64,000 nucleotides of DNA from Pelagibacteraceae bacterium AG-464-P07 (GCA_003211695.1 QCSA01000003.1:1-64000), one strand, 5' to 3'. Shown: positions 1-6,783, numbered from the stretch's first letter. The notes: generated from the sequence alone by a model not told the origin. Translations and numbers: made by a program.

Positions 1-155
1 TTTCTAATACCACTCCTCTTCCAGCAAAAATATATTCGAATGAAGGAGTTGCACAATTTATTTTTCTAAAAGGGAATGAAAAACCTGATATTACATATGC
101 AGATAGAAATGGAAAGTATATGAACCAATCTGGAGTAACACTTCCTAAAATCTAA
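1..155 (+). CDS. dcd: dCTP deaminase, C-terminal part (gene enters from the left edge)
   Basis: The reading frame is open from base 3 to the TAA at 153-155 and gives about 50 residues. The end ([10 protein letters not shown], then YADRNGKY, then a short tail ending LPKI) matches the C-terminal strand and flexible tail of dCTP deaminases, which turn dCTP into dUTP for thymidylate synthesis. The catalytic part lies outside the window. The stop is three bases before murA, so the two are probably co-transcribed. The call rests on a short stretch recognised by eye. Confidence 0.75.
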   Translation, partial: SNTTPLPAKIYSNEGVAQFIFLKGNEKPDITYADRNGKYMNQSGVTLPKI

Positions 156-158
156 TTA

Positions 159-1418
159 ATGCAAAAATTAATAATTGTTGGGGGAAAAAAACTCAACGGT
201 TCAATTAATATCTCTGGATCGAAAAATGCAACATTACCTATTTTAGCTGCATCAATACTTAGTAAGAACAAAGTTATAATTAAAAATATTCCTTTAGTTA
301 AAGATGTAGAGACAATGGTTGATTTGCTTTCACTCTTAGGTTCAAAAGTTAAATTAGATAAAAAAAGAAAAAAAATAGAAATACTTAATAGTAATAAACT
401 TAATACTTTTGCACCTTACAAATTAGTTAAAACAATGAGAGCAGGGGTTCTGGTTTTAGGGCCACTTTTAGCAAGATATAATAAAGCAAAAGTTTCTTTA
501 CCAGGTGGATGTGCAATTGGTTCAAGGCCCGTGGATCTTCATCTTGGAGCCCTTAAAAAGTTGGGAGTCAATTTTAAAATTAGAGATGGATATATTAATG
601 CAATTGCAAAAAATGGATTAATTGGAAATAAAATTACTTTCCCAAAAATTTCAGTTGGCGCAACAGAAAATACCATGTTAGCTGCCTGTTTCGCCAAAGG
701 CAAAACTATACTCAATAACTGCGCATGTGAACCTGAAATAAAAGATTTAAGTAGGTTTTTAATCAAAATGGGATGCAAAATCAAATGGCTAAAAAAAAGA
801 AAAATTGAAATTAATAATGTTACAAATCTTAAGCCAATAACTTATAGAGTGATGTTTGATAGAATTGAAGCAGGCACATACATGATCGCGTCTGCTGTAA
901 CAGATGGTCGGATTAAAATAAAAAATATTAATCCAAAAATAATTAAAAATGAAATTTTAGTAATGAAAAAAATGGGTATAATAATAACTATAAAATCAAA
1001 AGAAATAATAGTTCGTAACTCAAGGTATATTAAAAAAATAAATCTTAAAACTTCTTCCTATCCAGGTTTTCCTACTGATCTTCAGGCTCAAATCATGGTT
1101 TTAATGTGTGGAGCCAATGGAGTTTCTAAAATAATAGAAAATATTTTTGAAAATAGGTTTATGCATATACCAGAATTAAATAGGATGGGTGCTAAAATAG
1201 ACATTAAAGGCAATCAAGCAATCATCCAGGGTAATAAAAAGTTAAACGGCGCAGAATTGATGGCAACAGACCTGAGAGCTTCAGTTTCATTGGTTTTAGC
1301 TGCTTTGTCATCAAAATCAAAGACAACTATTAATAGAGTTTATCATTTGGACAGAGGTTATGAAAATATAGAAAAAAAATTATCTAATTGTGGAGCTCAA
1401 ATAAAAAGAACTGAATGA
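159..1418 (+). CDS. murA: UDP-N-acetylglucosamine 1-carboxyvinyltransferase
   Basis: MurA transfers enolpyruvate from PEP to UDP-GlcNAc, the first committed cytoplasmic step of peptidoglycan synthesis. The 419 residues match the usual family length. Visible signatures are SKNA near residue 21, KTMRAG with Arg94, and the loop PGGCAIGSRPVDLH with the catalytic and fosfomycin-target Cys at residue 118. The C-terminal part has TDLRASVSLV and HLDRGYE. It starts three bases after dcd, and its TGA overlaps the next ATG. Cys118 is kept, so a fosfomycin-sensitive enzyme is expected, unlike forms with Asp at this position. Confidence 0.97.
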   Translation: MQKLIIVGGKKLNGSINISGSKNATLPILAASILSKNKVIIKNIPLVKDVETMVDLLSLLGSKVKLDKKRKKIEILNSNKLNTFAPYKLVKTMRAGVLVLGPLLARYNKAKVSLPGGCAIGSRPVDLHLGALKKLGVNFKIRDGYINAIAKNGLIGNKITFPKISVGATENTMLAACFAKGKTILNNCACEPEIKDLSRFLIKMGCKIKWLKKRKIEINNVTNLKPITYRVMFDRIEAGTYMIASAVTDGRIKIKNINPKIIKNEILVMKKMGIIITIKSKEIIVRNSRYIKKINLKTSSYPGFPTDLQAQIMVLMCGANGVSKIIENIFENRFMHIPELNRMGAKIDIKGNQAIIQGNKKLNGAELMATDLRASVSLVLAALSSKSKTTINRVYHLDRGYENIEKKLSNCGAQIKRTE

Positions 1419-1861
1419 CAAAAGATATCAATCGGTTAAAACTTATTGGCAAAAATTTTGAAGATTTAAAAACCATCTCAGCATATTGTCAGGACTCAAT
1501 TGTTAAAATAAAGGATCTTCTATATTTAAAAGAAAATAAAATATTTATCATGATGTTAAGCAGGTTTATGTGGGAAGATATTGAAAAAGGTGTATTCAGA
1601 AATTATAAAAGAATCAAAAGTGTATTAAAATTCAATTTTATAAAAAGTGTTATAGCGAAAAATATAAATCAACAGCAGAAAAATAGAAATCTTGAATTAC
1701 TAGCAATTAAAAGCAACTATAACCAAAATAATTTGTATGATATAAATTTAATTTTTTCTGGAAATAGTATTATGTTGTTAAAATCTGAAGAAATAGATGT
1801 AATGCTTGATGACCAGGAGTATTTTTGGGATGTAAGACATTCTCCAAAACATAAAATATAA
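1415..1861 (+). CDS. DUF2948 family protein
   Basis: This 148-residue protein resembles the DUF2948 family of alphaproteobacteria. It starts LKLIGKNFEDLKTISAYCQDS, which matches the family's LKL..DAEDL..iSAhlQDA opening, and continues with MLSRFMWED and LNLLAIK-like segments. The function of the family is unknown. It overlaps murA by four bases (ATGA). In many alphaproteobacteria this family sits beside murA and hisD upstream of infA. Here hisD and the usual following genes are absent and infA comes almost directly after. No signal peptide or membrane segment is visible. Confidence 0.8.
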   Translation: MTKDINRLKLIGKNFEDLKTISAYCQDSIVKIKDLLYLKENKIFIMMLSRFMWEDIEKGVFRNYKRIKSVLKFNFIKSVIAKNINQQQKNRNLELLAIKSNYNQNNLYDINLIFSGNSIMLLKSEEIDVMLDDQEYFWDVRHSPKHKI

Positions 1862-1912
1862 AATGTTGAGATTATTGAACTAATAAAATAGAAATTTTTT
1901 AAAAAAAAAGTA

Positions 1913-1940
1913 TTGAAACACTTGGATCGTAAGTTATAAC
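1913..1940 (+). promoter_or_regulatory. Putative housekeeping promoter for infA
   Basis: TTGAAA (1913-1918) and TATAAC (1935-1940) are separated by 16 bases, close to the sigma-70 consensus. Transcription would start near 1947 and leave a leader of about 65 bases before infA. The stretch 1862-1912 ahead of it is A/T-rich with no gene. Called by eye. Confidence 0.45.
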
Positions 1941-1941
1941 A

Positions 1942-2010
1942 TTGGCAGATTTTGAAGATTTAAAAGGTCAATCAAGATCTAAGAATGTTAGATTAGATAA
2001 AAGAGGTTAA
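1942..2010 (+). other. 22-codon open frame before infA (tiny gene, leader or gene remnant)
   Basis: From a TTG at 1942 the frame reads MADFEDLKGQSRSKNVRLDK and ends RG then TAA, three bases before the infA start. The composition looks protein-like, but no function is recognised. The promoter predicted at 1913-1940 would start transcription at or after the TTG, which argues against translation from it. It could be the N- or C-terminal relic of a gene lost from the hisD-to-infA interval seen in other alphaproteobacteria, or a genuine tiny peptide. Confidence 0.25.
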
Positions 2011-2013
2011 AAA

Positions 2014-2229
2014 TTGGCAAAACAAGATTTACTTGAATTTAAAGGCAAAGTTACCGAATTGTTGCCCAATGCAATGTTTAGAGTAAAACTTGAAAACAAC
2101 CACGAGATACTTGCACATACAGCTGGAAAATTAAGAAAAAATAGGATTAGAGTTTTATCTGGAGATCAAGTAATGGTTGAAGTTACTCCTTACGATCTAA
2201 CTAAAGGAAGAATTATTTTTAGATACTAA
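2014..2229 (+). CDS. infA: Translation initiation factor IF-1
   Basis: This 71-residue single OB-fold protein binds the A site of the 30S subunit during initiation. The family sequence is clear ([52 protein letters not shown] in pieces). The start is TTG at 2014, with AGAGG at 2001-2005 as ribosome binding site. No ATG start preserves the conserved N-terminus. tRNA-Phe follows five bases after the stop and may be read through from the same promoter. Confidence 0.96.
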   Translation: MAKQDLLEFKGKVTELLPNAMFRVKLENNHEILAHTAGKLRKNRIRVLSGDQVMVEVTPYDLTKGRIIFRY

Positions 2230-2234
2230 CCAAC

Positions 2235-2310
2235 GGCCAGGTAGCTCAGTTGGTAGAGCAGAGCCCTGAAAAGGCTTGTGTCGGCGGTTCGATTCCGTCC
2301 CTGGCCACCA
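2235..2310 (+). tRNA. tRNA-Phe (anticodon GAA)
   Basis: This 76-base gene includes an encoded CCA. The acceptor GGCCAGG (2235-2241) pairs with CCTGGCC. The D-loop is GCTCAGTTGGTAGAGC, the anticodon loop CTGAAAA sits on a GAGCC/GGCTT stem, and the T-arm contains GTTCGATTC. It marks the boundary between core genome and the island to its right. Its 3' part (2259-2305) recurs exactly at 3884-3930, as expected of an attachment site for a tRNA-targeting element. Confidence 0.97.
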
Positions 2311-2761
2311 CGTCCTGAGCCACTTATTTAAATTTGGAATAGATAATACGACCGACTTCGGCACAAATCCGACACACTCAGAATAGTTTTTTCATTTATC
2401 CCGCCTCAGGTTTCCCTTTCTTAACTGCGACAAAATTTCCAAAAAATATTTTTCAAACCTAGAATCCCAACACGATTTGAACACAATCGATGACTACTTA
2501 GACATCGCATGCGTTTTAAATTATTTTATACTTTTATATTTTGCTATTGGCTTATTTTGCTTGCAGGGCCGTTTATTAATTAAATTCTTGCTATGCGAAC
2601 TGCATTTTTAATCTCTGGATCACTTACCGTTGTACTCTTAACAGTGGCTATAAGTTTATCATAAAATTTTTCATAAATTTATTCTAACATATTTCTCGAC
2701 TCATTTTTGACCACTCAGAGATGAATTATTTATTTTGTTAAATTTAAATGTTAGGTTTTAT
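2311..2761. other. Non-coding island interval next to tRNA-Phe
   Basis: No intact gene is seen here. The interval holds AGTTTTTTCA at 2385-2394, a decamer that recurs at 2802-2811 and 3753-3762. It also has GANTC sites at 2462-2466 and 2698-2702, a decayed minus-strand reading frame (2580-2690), and an arm reading TTAGGTTTTATAG just before the tRNA-like repeat at 2762. This arm has counterparts before the other tRNA-like copies. Confidence 0.5.
2580..2690 (-). pseudogene. Possible decayed small gene
   Basis: On the minus strand the frame from ATG at 2690 reads MLE, a TAA (2679-2681), then 32 residues that look like real protein (EKFYDKLIATVK, SDPEIKNAVRIARI) before a TAA at 2580-2582. A helical, charged composition inside non-coding DNA suggests a coding remnant interrupted by one stop. 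The family is not recognised and the call is weak. Confidence 0.25.
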
Positions 2762-2811
2762 AGGGGTAAAGTAGCAAGGTCCAAGGAGCCAGAGCCCTGA
2801 AAGTTTTTTCA
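2762..2811. repeat. Truncated tRNA-Phe-like repeat (island unit A)
   Basis: 2762-2802 matches 3856-3896 at 40 of 41 bases. The segment carries a degenerate 5' half of tRNA-Phe joined to the start of its anticodon arm (CAGAGCCCTGAAA), then breaks off. AAAGTTTTTTCA follows (2800-2811) and recurs at 3751-3762. The last three bases of the repeat (2809-2811) supply the stop codon of the dioxygenase gene on the minus strand. Confidence 0.75.
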
Positions 2812-3696
2812 TGAATGTTTTTTAATTTTTTTATAATTAATTCGCGTCCATATCCGTGGATACATATCTGTGCCTAGGCAATCACCAGGCTTCAGTCCTT
2901 TTTCTATCATTTCGACACTATGATCAGGATCCATGCCATAATCACGAAATTTGATTCTAATATCATCGCCTGCCCACTTGGTTGTAAAGACTCGTAGCTC
3001 ACAATCATCGTCCAATTTTCCAGAACCTCCATGCATAGTACGACCGTTGAAAGCAATACAATCACCTGGTTGTATATCCCAACTTACGACGCCAAAACGT
3101 TCAGGGTCAGCATTTATATTTGGAAGTTCTTGTTCAGCAATGTCAGAAAAATCAACTTGATCAACATTTTTTTTTCCTACAGGATTAAGATCTCCAAAAT
3201 TGTACTGTTTAAAAACAGTTTTCCATCGGTGTGAACCTGGCACAAATGATAGCGAACTTTTTTTTTTAACAGGCACTAAAGGCATCCAAATTGAACAAGC
3301 ATCATAACCCTCAACTGACCAATAAGGTTCATCTTGATGCCATGGAGTTTCAAACTGAGTTCCAGTAGATCGAACAAATACTGAATCAAAAAAAAAGTTG
3401 ATAGTTGCTGAGCCCATCAAACGACCACAGATCTTAGCAGCTGGTGAATTAAAAATGAACTTTTTGTACTCATCAATATTTTGCCAGGCTGTGTGGTCAT
3501 AAAACATAGAACGTCCTGAAGTATCCTTATACCATATACGCGAACGTCTTGTGGGTGTTTTAATATTAGTATCAATTCCTTTATTTAAAAGTTCAATCCA
3601 ATCCTTGTCAAACATACCCGATAACAACAAAACGCCGTCACGGTGATAAGTTTCAACTTCATCAGGGGTGATTGTTCGTAATAAGCCAGAGTTCAT
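2809..3696 (-). CDS. Phytanoyl-CoA dioxygenase (PhyH) family protein
   Basis: This 295-residue protein is a probable Fe(II)/2-oxoglutarate-dependent oxygenase of the PhyH family. It opens with the family's YHRDGVLLLSG and has a metal-binding facial triad His120-x-Asp122 (WHQDEPYW) plus His222 (MHGGSG), with Arg235 (LRVFTTKW) as likely 2-oxoglutarate ligand. FVPGSHRW is typical. The substrate cannot be read from sequence. It lies alone between two tRNA-Phe-like repeat units, and its stop codon falls inside the left one. G+C is higher than in core genes, consistent with transfer. The ATG at 3696 fits the family N-terminus. Confidence 0.88.
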   Translation of the reverse strand: MNSGLLRTITPDEVETYHRDGVLLLSGMFDKDWIELLNKGIDTNIKTPTRRSRIWYKDTSGRSMFYDHTAWQNIDEYKKFIFNSPAAKICGRLMGSATINFFFDSVFVRSTGTQFETPWHQDEPYWSVEGYDACSIWMPLVPVKKKSSLSFVPGSHRWKTVFKQYNFGDLNPVGKKNVDQVDFSDIAEQELPNINADPERFGVVSWDIQPGDCIAFNGRTMHGGSGKLDDDCELRVFTTKWAGDDIRIKFRDYGMDPDHSVEMIEKGLKPGDCLGTDMYPRIWTRINYKKIKKHS

Positions 3697-3750
3697 ATTA
3701 TTTTATTTTTCAATACTAATCTTCAGTTTAACCCAGAACCAAGATCCCTA

Positions 3751-3934
3751 AAAGTTTTTTCACTGAGTCCAGCATACTATAGAATTTCTGGACTCACTAT
3801 GATCACAGTGAGATCGATTTTTTTAACGTTCAGAAATTAAAAAGCTAGATTTAGCAGGGGCAAAGTAGCAAGGTCCAAGGAGCCAGAGCCCTGAAAAGGC
3901 TTGTGTCGGCGGTTCGATTCCGTCCCTGGCTACC
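3751..3934. repeat. Composite island repeat (unit B) ending in a tRNA-Phe-like copy
   Basis: The unit starts with AAAGTTTTTTCA (3751-3762) and continues with an inverted pair CTGAGTCCA (3763-3771) and TGGACTCA (3789-3796). A palindromic stretch of CTCACT and AGTGAG arms follows (3792-3811), then an arm resembling CTAGATTTAGCAGGGGCAAAG, and finally a tRNA-Phe-like sequence. Related arms precede the tRNA-like copies at 2762 and 6659. The surrounding 3697-4048 interval has no gene. Confidence 0.6.
3857..3934 (+). pseudogene. tRNA-Phe pseudogene with intact 3' half
   Basis: Bases 3884-3930 are identical over 47 bases to 2259-2305 of tRNA-Phe, covering the anticodon arm, variable loop, T-arm and 3' acceptor strand. 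The 5' half (GGGGCAAAGTAGCAAGGTCC) is degenerate and cannot form the acceptor stem or D-arm, and the end reads CTACC rather than CACCA. It is probably an attachment-site copy left by integration, not a functional tRNA. Confidence 0.8.
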
Positions 3935-4047
3935 TTATTTTACACTGTGTTGCTAATCAATCCACTTTTTCCTAATACAATCAAACTCAAATAGTATTCT
4001 TCTTGAAATATTTAATTTGAAAAGTTTTAAGTTAAAAATTGAAAGTT

Positions 4048-4064
4048 TTTATCTTAAAAATCGT
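4048..4064. repeat. 17-bp direct repeat, left copy
   Basis: TTTATCTTAAAAATCGT occurs here and again, exactly, at 6738-6754. This copy contains the last codons and stop of the epimerase gene (minus strand). The right copy lies four bases beyond the distal tRNA-Phe relic. The pair therefore brackets the epimerase-oxidoreductase operon. Confidence 0.6.
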
Positions 4065-5083
4065 GGTAACCTTTTCGCGAAAGTATTTAATAAAGAACCT
4101 CGATCGGTGCTACCTTGTCTATATTTTTTGATGATTCGGTCTTCCCAATTTAGTTTATCAGAATTTGGTACACGATCATCACGGTCCATTATCTCAAGTA
4201 CCTGTCGCATTCCTTCTTCCAACGATATGCGTGGCTGAAACTCTGGTACATCACTGAATAGCTTCTCGGCACTATAATATAAGTTATGCGAAAAGACATC
4301 ACGGCAGATATCAAACGCTGGCACCTTCAATCGTTCCAAGTCCGCGTAGGGTACTCCGATGAGATCTACTTTCTTCCCAATTACTTTCATCGCTGCATTG
4401 TGATATTCAGCCCAGGTACAATATTTGCGGTTGACCATGTTATAGACCTTTCCTATACATTGTTTTTTTCCAAGTACACCAGAAAAAGCCAATGCAGCAT
4501 CATCGACGTGCATGAACTGGTGTTTTGCATTGCCATCGCCACAGACTAAAATCGGTTTACCTTTCCGAATACGATCAATCCATGAAAAATCCCATGCTAT
4601 TTGACGCAATAGACCCCATTGTGGTCCATAAGTTGTCGAGGGTTTGATAATTGTCACTGGAAATCCATATTGTTTGTGAGCATCCATGAGTACTGCATCT
4701 GCTTTAGCTTTGTTTTGTCCGTAATCGGTGGTTGGGCGCAATGGATGATCTTCGGTGGTTGGAAACCAATCATACTGAACACCGTAAGTACAGACTGTAG
4801 AACACATCACAAACTGTTGCACATTACGGAATGCGCGAATACTACTCGAAGCTTGGTTGGCGTTCATACAAACCATGTCAATTGCGATATCAAATGATTC
4901 ATCTTGCATTGCTTTTTCAAACACTTCTTGATCGTTACGGTCGCCAATGATAGTGCGGGCTCCATCAGGGACTGAGCCACTTTGTCCGCGATTAAAGCAA
5001 AATACCTCATGCTTTTGTTCTAGCAAACGCATGACGATGCTTGTACCAATATTACCGTTACCACCAATAACACAAATTTTCAT
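4049..5083 (-). CDS. NAD-dependent epimerase/dehydratase (extended SDR)
   Basis: This 344-residue Rossmann enzyme begins MKICVIGGNGNIG (a GGxGxIG nucleotide-binding loop), has STVCTYG, the catalytic YGQNK (YxxxK), and IIKPSTTYGP, all typical of extended short-chain dehydrogenases acting on nucleotide sugars or related compounds. I start at 5083, preceded by GAGGT about eight bases upstream. A longer in-frame extension to 5149 would overlap the upstream gene and adds no conserved sequence. It lies 10 bases downstream of the Gfo/Idh/MocA gene, so the two form an operon. The substrate is unknown. Island G+C. Confidence 0.85.
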   Translation of the reverse strand: MKICVIGGNGNIGTSIVMRLLEQKHEVFCFNRGQSGSVPDGARTIIGDRNDQEVFEKAMQDESFDIAIDMVCMNANQASSSIRAFRNVQQFVMCSTVCTYGVQYDWFPTTEDHPLRPTTDYGQNKAKADAVLMDAHKQYGFPVTIIKPSTTYGPQWGLLRQIAWDFSWIDRIRKGKPILVCGDGNAKHQFMHVDDAALAFSGVLGKKQCIGKVYNMVNRKYCTWAEYHNAAMKVIGKKVDLIGVPYADLERLKVPAFDICRDVFSHNLYYSAEKLFSDVPEFQPRISLEEGMRQVLEIMDRDDRVPNSDKLNWEDRIIKKYRQGSTDRGSLLNTFAKRLPRFLR

Positions 5084-5093
5084 GGTGATTACC

Positions 5094-6224
5094 TCATACC
5101 TTTTCAGCGATTTCCACGTGGTGCGTTGTTTGACTCTTGACTGCCGCATCTACCAATGCCTGTGTATTCAAAGCTTCAGCATAATCTGACCGAATGTATC
5201 CACGGTTACCAGTATCTATAGCCTTTAACCAAGCGTCAACTTTATTCAGGCCTAACTTATTCTGATTTGGAAAATTTTCATTGACCTTCTTGCCGTCAAT
5301 TATTCCACGGATCGTCTGATCTGTTGCGTTTGCTTTTAGCCGTAAATGTGGTCCTATCAATTCAAGATCAACATAGAACCTTTCGTGTCCACAGTGGTTT
5401 GTATGTACGCCGATTATTCCATTATCGAGTTCATACATCAGTTGCACTGCGTTCTCGGCATCGAATTCAGTTTGTTCAGTTGACATGTTTTTGATACCAA
5501 TTGCAGCTGCTCGCGTGGGTTTGGGATTACCGAGTACAAAACGTACGCAATCAAGTAAATGAATCGCTTGATCAGTTATCGGACCACCACTAATTTTTTT
5601 TTGTAGGTACCAGGGGGAAAAGGGCATCTGGGAATCAGCAGGATAAATACGAATGGCAAATACAGTTCGTGCCATGTGCACATCGTGCCCTTCAATCAAC
5701 TGTTTCAGTCGTTCATATCGTGGTTCATAACGCAACTGAAACCCAACTGCGGCCATTATACCAGATTTCTTAATTGCGGCCAAACACTCACGACCTTCAA
5801 TGAGATTATACGCCGGCGGTTTTTCTATCAACAGGTGTATTTTCTTTTTACAAGCGCGATCGATCGGTTCTATACGAACTGATGGTATTGTACATAACAG
5901 CAACCCGTCCATCGGTACTTCAAACAATTTGTTAAACTCAGTTGTTGCAATTGCTCCTTTACGTTTAGCAGCTAACTTTTCAGCTGCTTCGAGCTGAATA
6001 TCATGAACAGCAACAATCTTGGCACCAGCACGTTCTGCGAGAGCAGTCAGCTCGGTCCCCATTTTGCCTGCACCAATTACACCAATCCGAAGAATTTTAT
6101 ATTTTATGGTAAATGTTTTTGCAGCTTTTCTTTTTTTACGTTTTCTTCTTATTCTTCTAACATTAAGTAAAATACCACCCGTTATAAGAAATATGACAAA
6201 GGCAACAGTAACTATAACGTTCAT
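5094..6224 (-). CDS. Gfo/Idh/MocA family oxidoreductase with N-terminal membrane segment
   Basis: This 376-residue protein has a Rossmann loop GVIGAGKMG near residue 48, EKPPA (the EKP active-site motif), and GGPITDQAIHLLDCVRF in the C-terminal domain, all typical of NAD(P)-dependent sugar oxidoreductases. Residues 1-22 form a hydrophobic segment followed by a very basic stretch (RRIRRKRKKRK), which predicts membrane anchoring with the catalytic domain in the cytoplasm. That is unusual for this soluble family. No other ATG before the Rossmann fold offers a shorter start. It is first gene of a two-gene operon with the epimerase. Substrate unknown. Confidence 0.85.
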   Translation of the reverse strand: MNVIVTVAFVIFLITGGILLNVRRIRRKRKKRKAAKTFTIKYKILRIGVIGAGKMGTELTALAERAGAKIVAVHDIQLEAAEKLAAKRKGAIATTEFNKLFEVPMDGLLLCTIPSVRIEPIDRACKKKIHLLIEKPPAYNLIEGRECLAAIKKSGIMAAVGFQLRYEPRYERLKQLIEGHDVHMARTVFAIRIYPADSQMPFSPWYLQKKISGGPITDQAIHLLDCVRFVLGNPKPTRAAAIGIKNMSTEQTEFDAENAVQLMYELDNGIIGVHTNHCGHERFYVDLELIGPHLRLKANATDQTIRGIIDGKKVNENFPNQNKLGLNKVDAWLKAIDTGNRGYIRSDYAEALNTQALVDAAVKSQTTHHVEIAEKV

Positions 6225-6431
6225 AAGAAATCTTTTCTACTAATCTTATACCAAACTTTTAGGAGAGTCAGCTTATGTATTCCTTATTAAATTGGAGTTG
6301 ATTTGTTTAGAAATTTTTAAAATTTTTTGATATTAAGTACTTAAATTTTTAAAATGTTTTTCACCTAAATGGCTATCTCGATTAATAAATTTAAACCTTA
6401 TAGCAGAAACTTTAAATACAAGGACTGGGAT

Positions 6432-6603
6432 TGGACTCACTGAAACTTTCAAATTCAGAATCTGTTTTGGTACCTCTGTTGAACCCGACTACAAGCATGA
6501 GTGGAAAATGTGGACTCAGTAAAAAAATTAAACTGTACGTTTAGACTCATTTTGGACTCAGTGGTCACACTGAAAACTTGATGTGGATTCCTGTTTATGA
6601 TTC
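6432..6603. repeat. Cluster of TGGACTCA repeats and GANTC sites
   Basis: The non-coding interval 6225-6869 contains TGGACTCA at 6432-6439, 6511-6518 and 6553-6560. It has seven GANTC pentamers within 170 bases (6434, 6458, 6513, 6544, 6555, 6586, 6599). The arm at 6553-6576 resembles the TGGACTCA-palindrome arm at 3789-3812. These may be recombinase arm sites, methylation-sensitive sites, or both. No gene is seen between 6225 and 6869. Confidence 0.6.
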
Positions 6604-6658
6604 TATATCTTATATAAACTAGGATTGAATTACTTAGGTTTATAGAAGAAAGACATGC

Positions 6659-6734
6659 TGGAATTAGTAGTCAGTCGGTAGAGCAGAGTCCTGAAGAGGC
6701 TGTGCCAGTGGTATGGTTCTGTTTTAGACTACCA
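6659..6734 (+). pseudogene. Degenerate tRNA-Phe copy at the distal end of the island
   Basis: The stretch aligns along its length with tRNA-Phe: GTAG-TCAGTCGGTAGAGCAGAG, then TCCTGAAGAGGC with the GAA triplet kept, then GTGGTATGGTTCTG and a final ACTACCA. Substitutions break the acceptor and T stems, so it is not expected to function. It is preceded by TTAGGTTTATAG, like the copy at 2762. It probably marks the right-hand attachment site. Confidence 0.6.
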
Positions 6735-6737
6735 CAC

Positions 6738-6754
6738 TTTATCTTAAAAATCGT
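6738..6754. repeat. 17-bp direct repeat, right copy
   Basis: Exact copy of the 17 bases at 4048-4064, starting four bases after the distal tRNA-Phe relic. Taken here as the right limit of the island. Confidence 0.55.
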
Positions 6755-6783
6755 TTAATACTTTAGATTTCAATTCAATTAAC

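Larger units (their letters stand above)
2311..6754. mobile_element. Genomic island abutting tRNA-Phe
   Basis: The stretch begins at the 3' end of tRNA-Phe and ends near a degenerate tRNA-Phe copy (6659-6734) and a 17-bp repeat (6738-6754). It carries three foreign-looking genes on the minus strand, four non-coding intervals of about 350-650 bases that are untypical of this dense genome, and three tRNA-Phe-like relics. G+C is visibly higher: 5401-5460 has 27 G or C of 60, against 13 of 60 at 16201-16260. No recombinase or transposase gene is visible, so it would be an immobile remnant or one mobilised in trans. Confidence 0.7.

Noticed and set aside
3857-3934. Second functional tRNA-Phe gene
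   Set aside because: The 3' half is perfect, but the 5' half cannot pair to form the acceptor and D stems and the CCA is lost.
2311-6754. Integrase, transposase or insertion sequence in the island
   Set aside because: All six frames were considered and no recombinase-like motif or IS-type inverted ends were seen; only repeat footprints remain.
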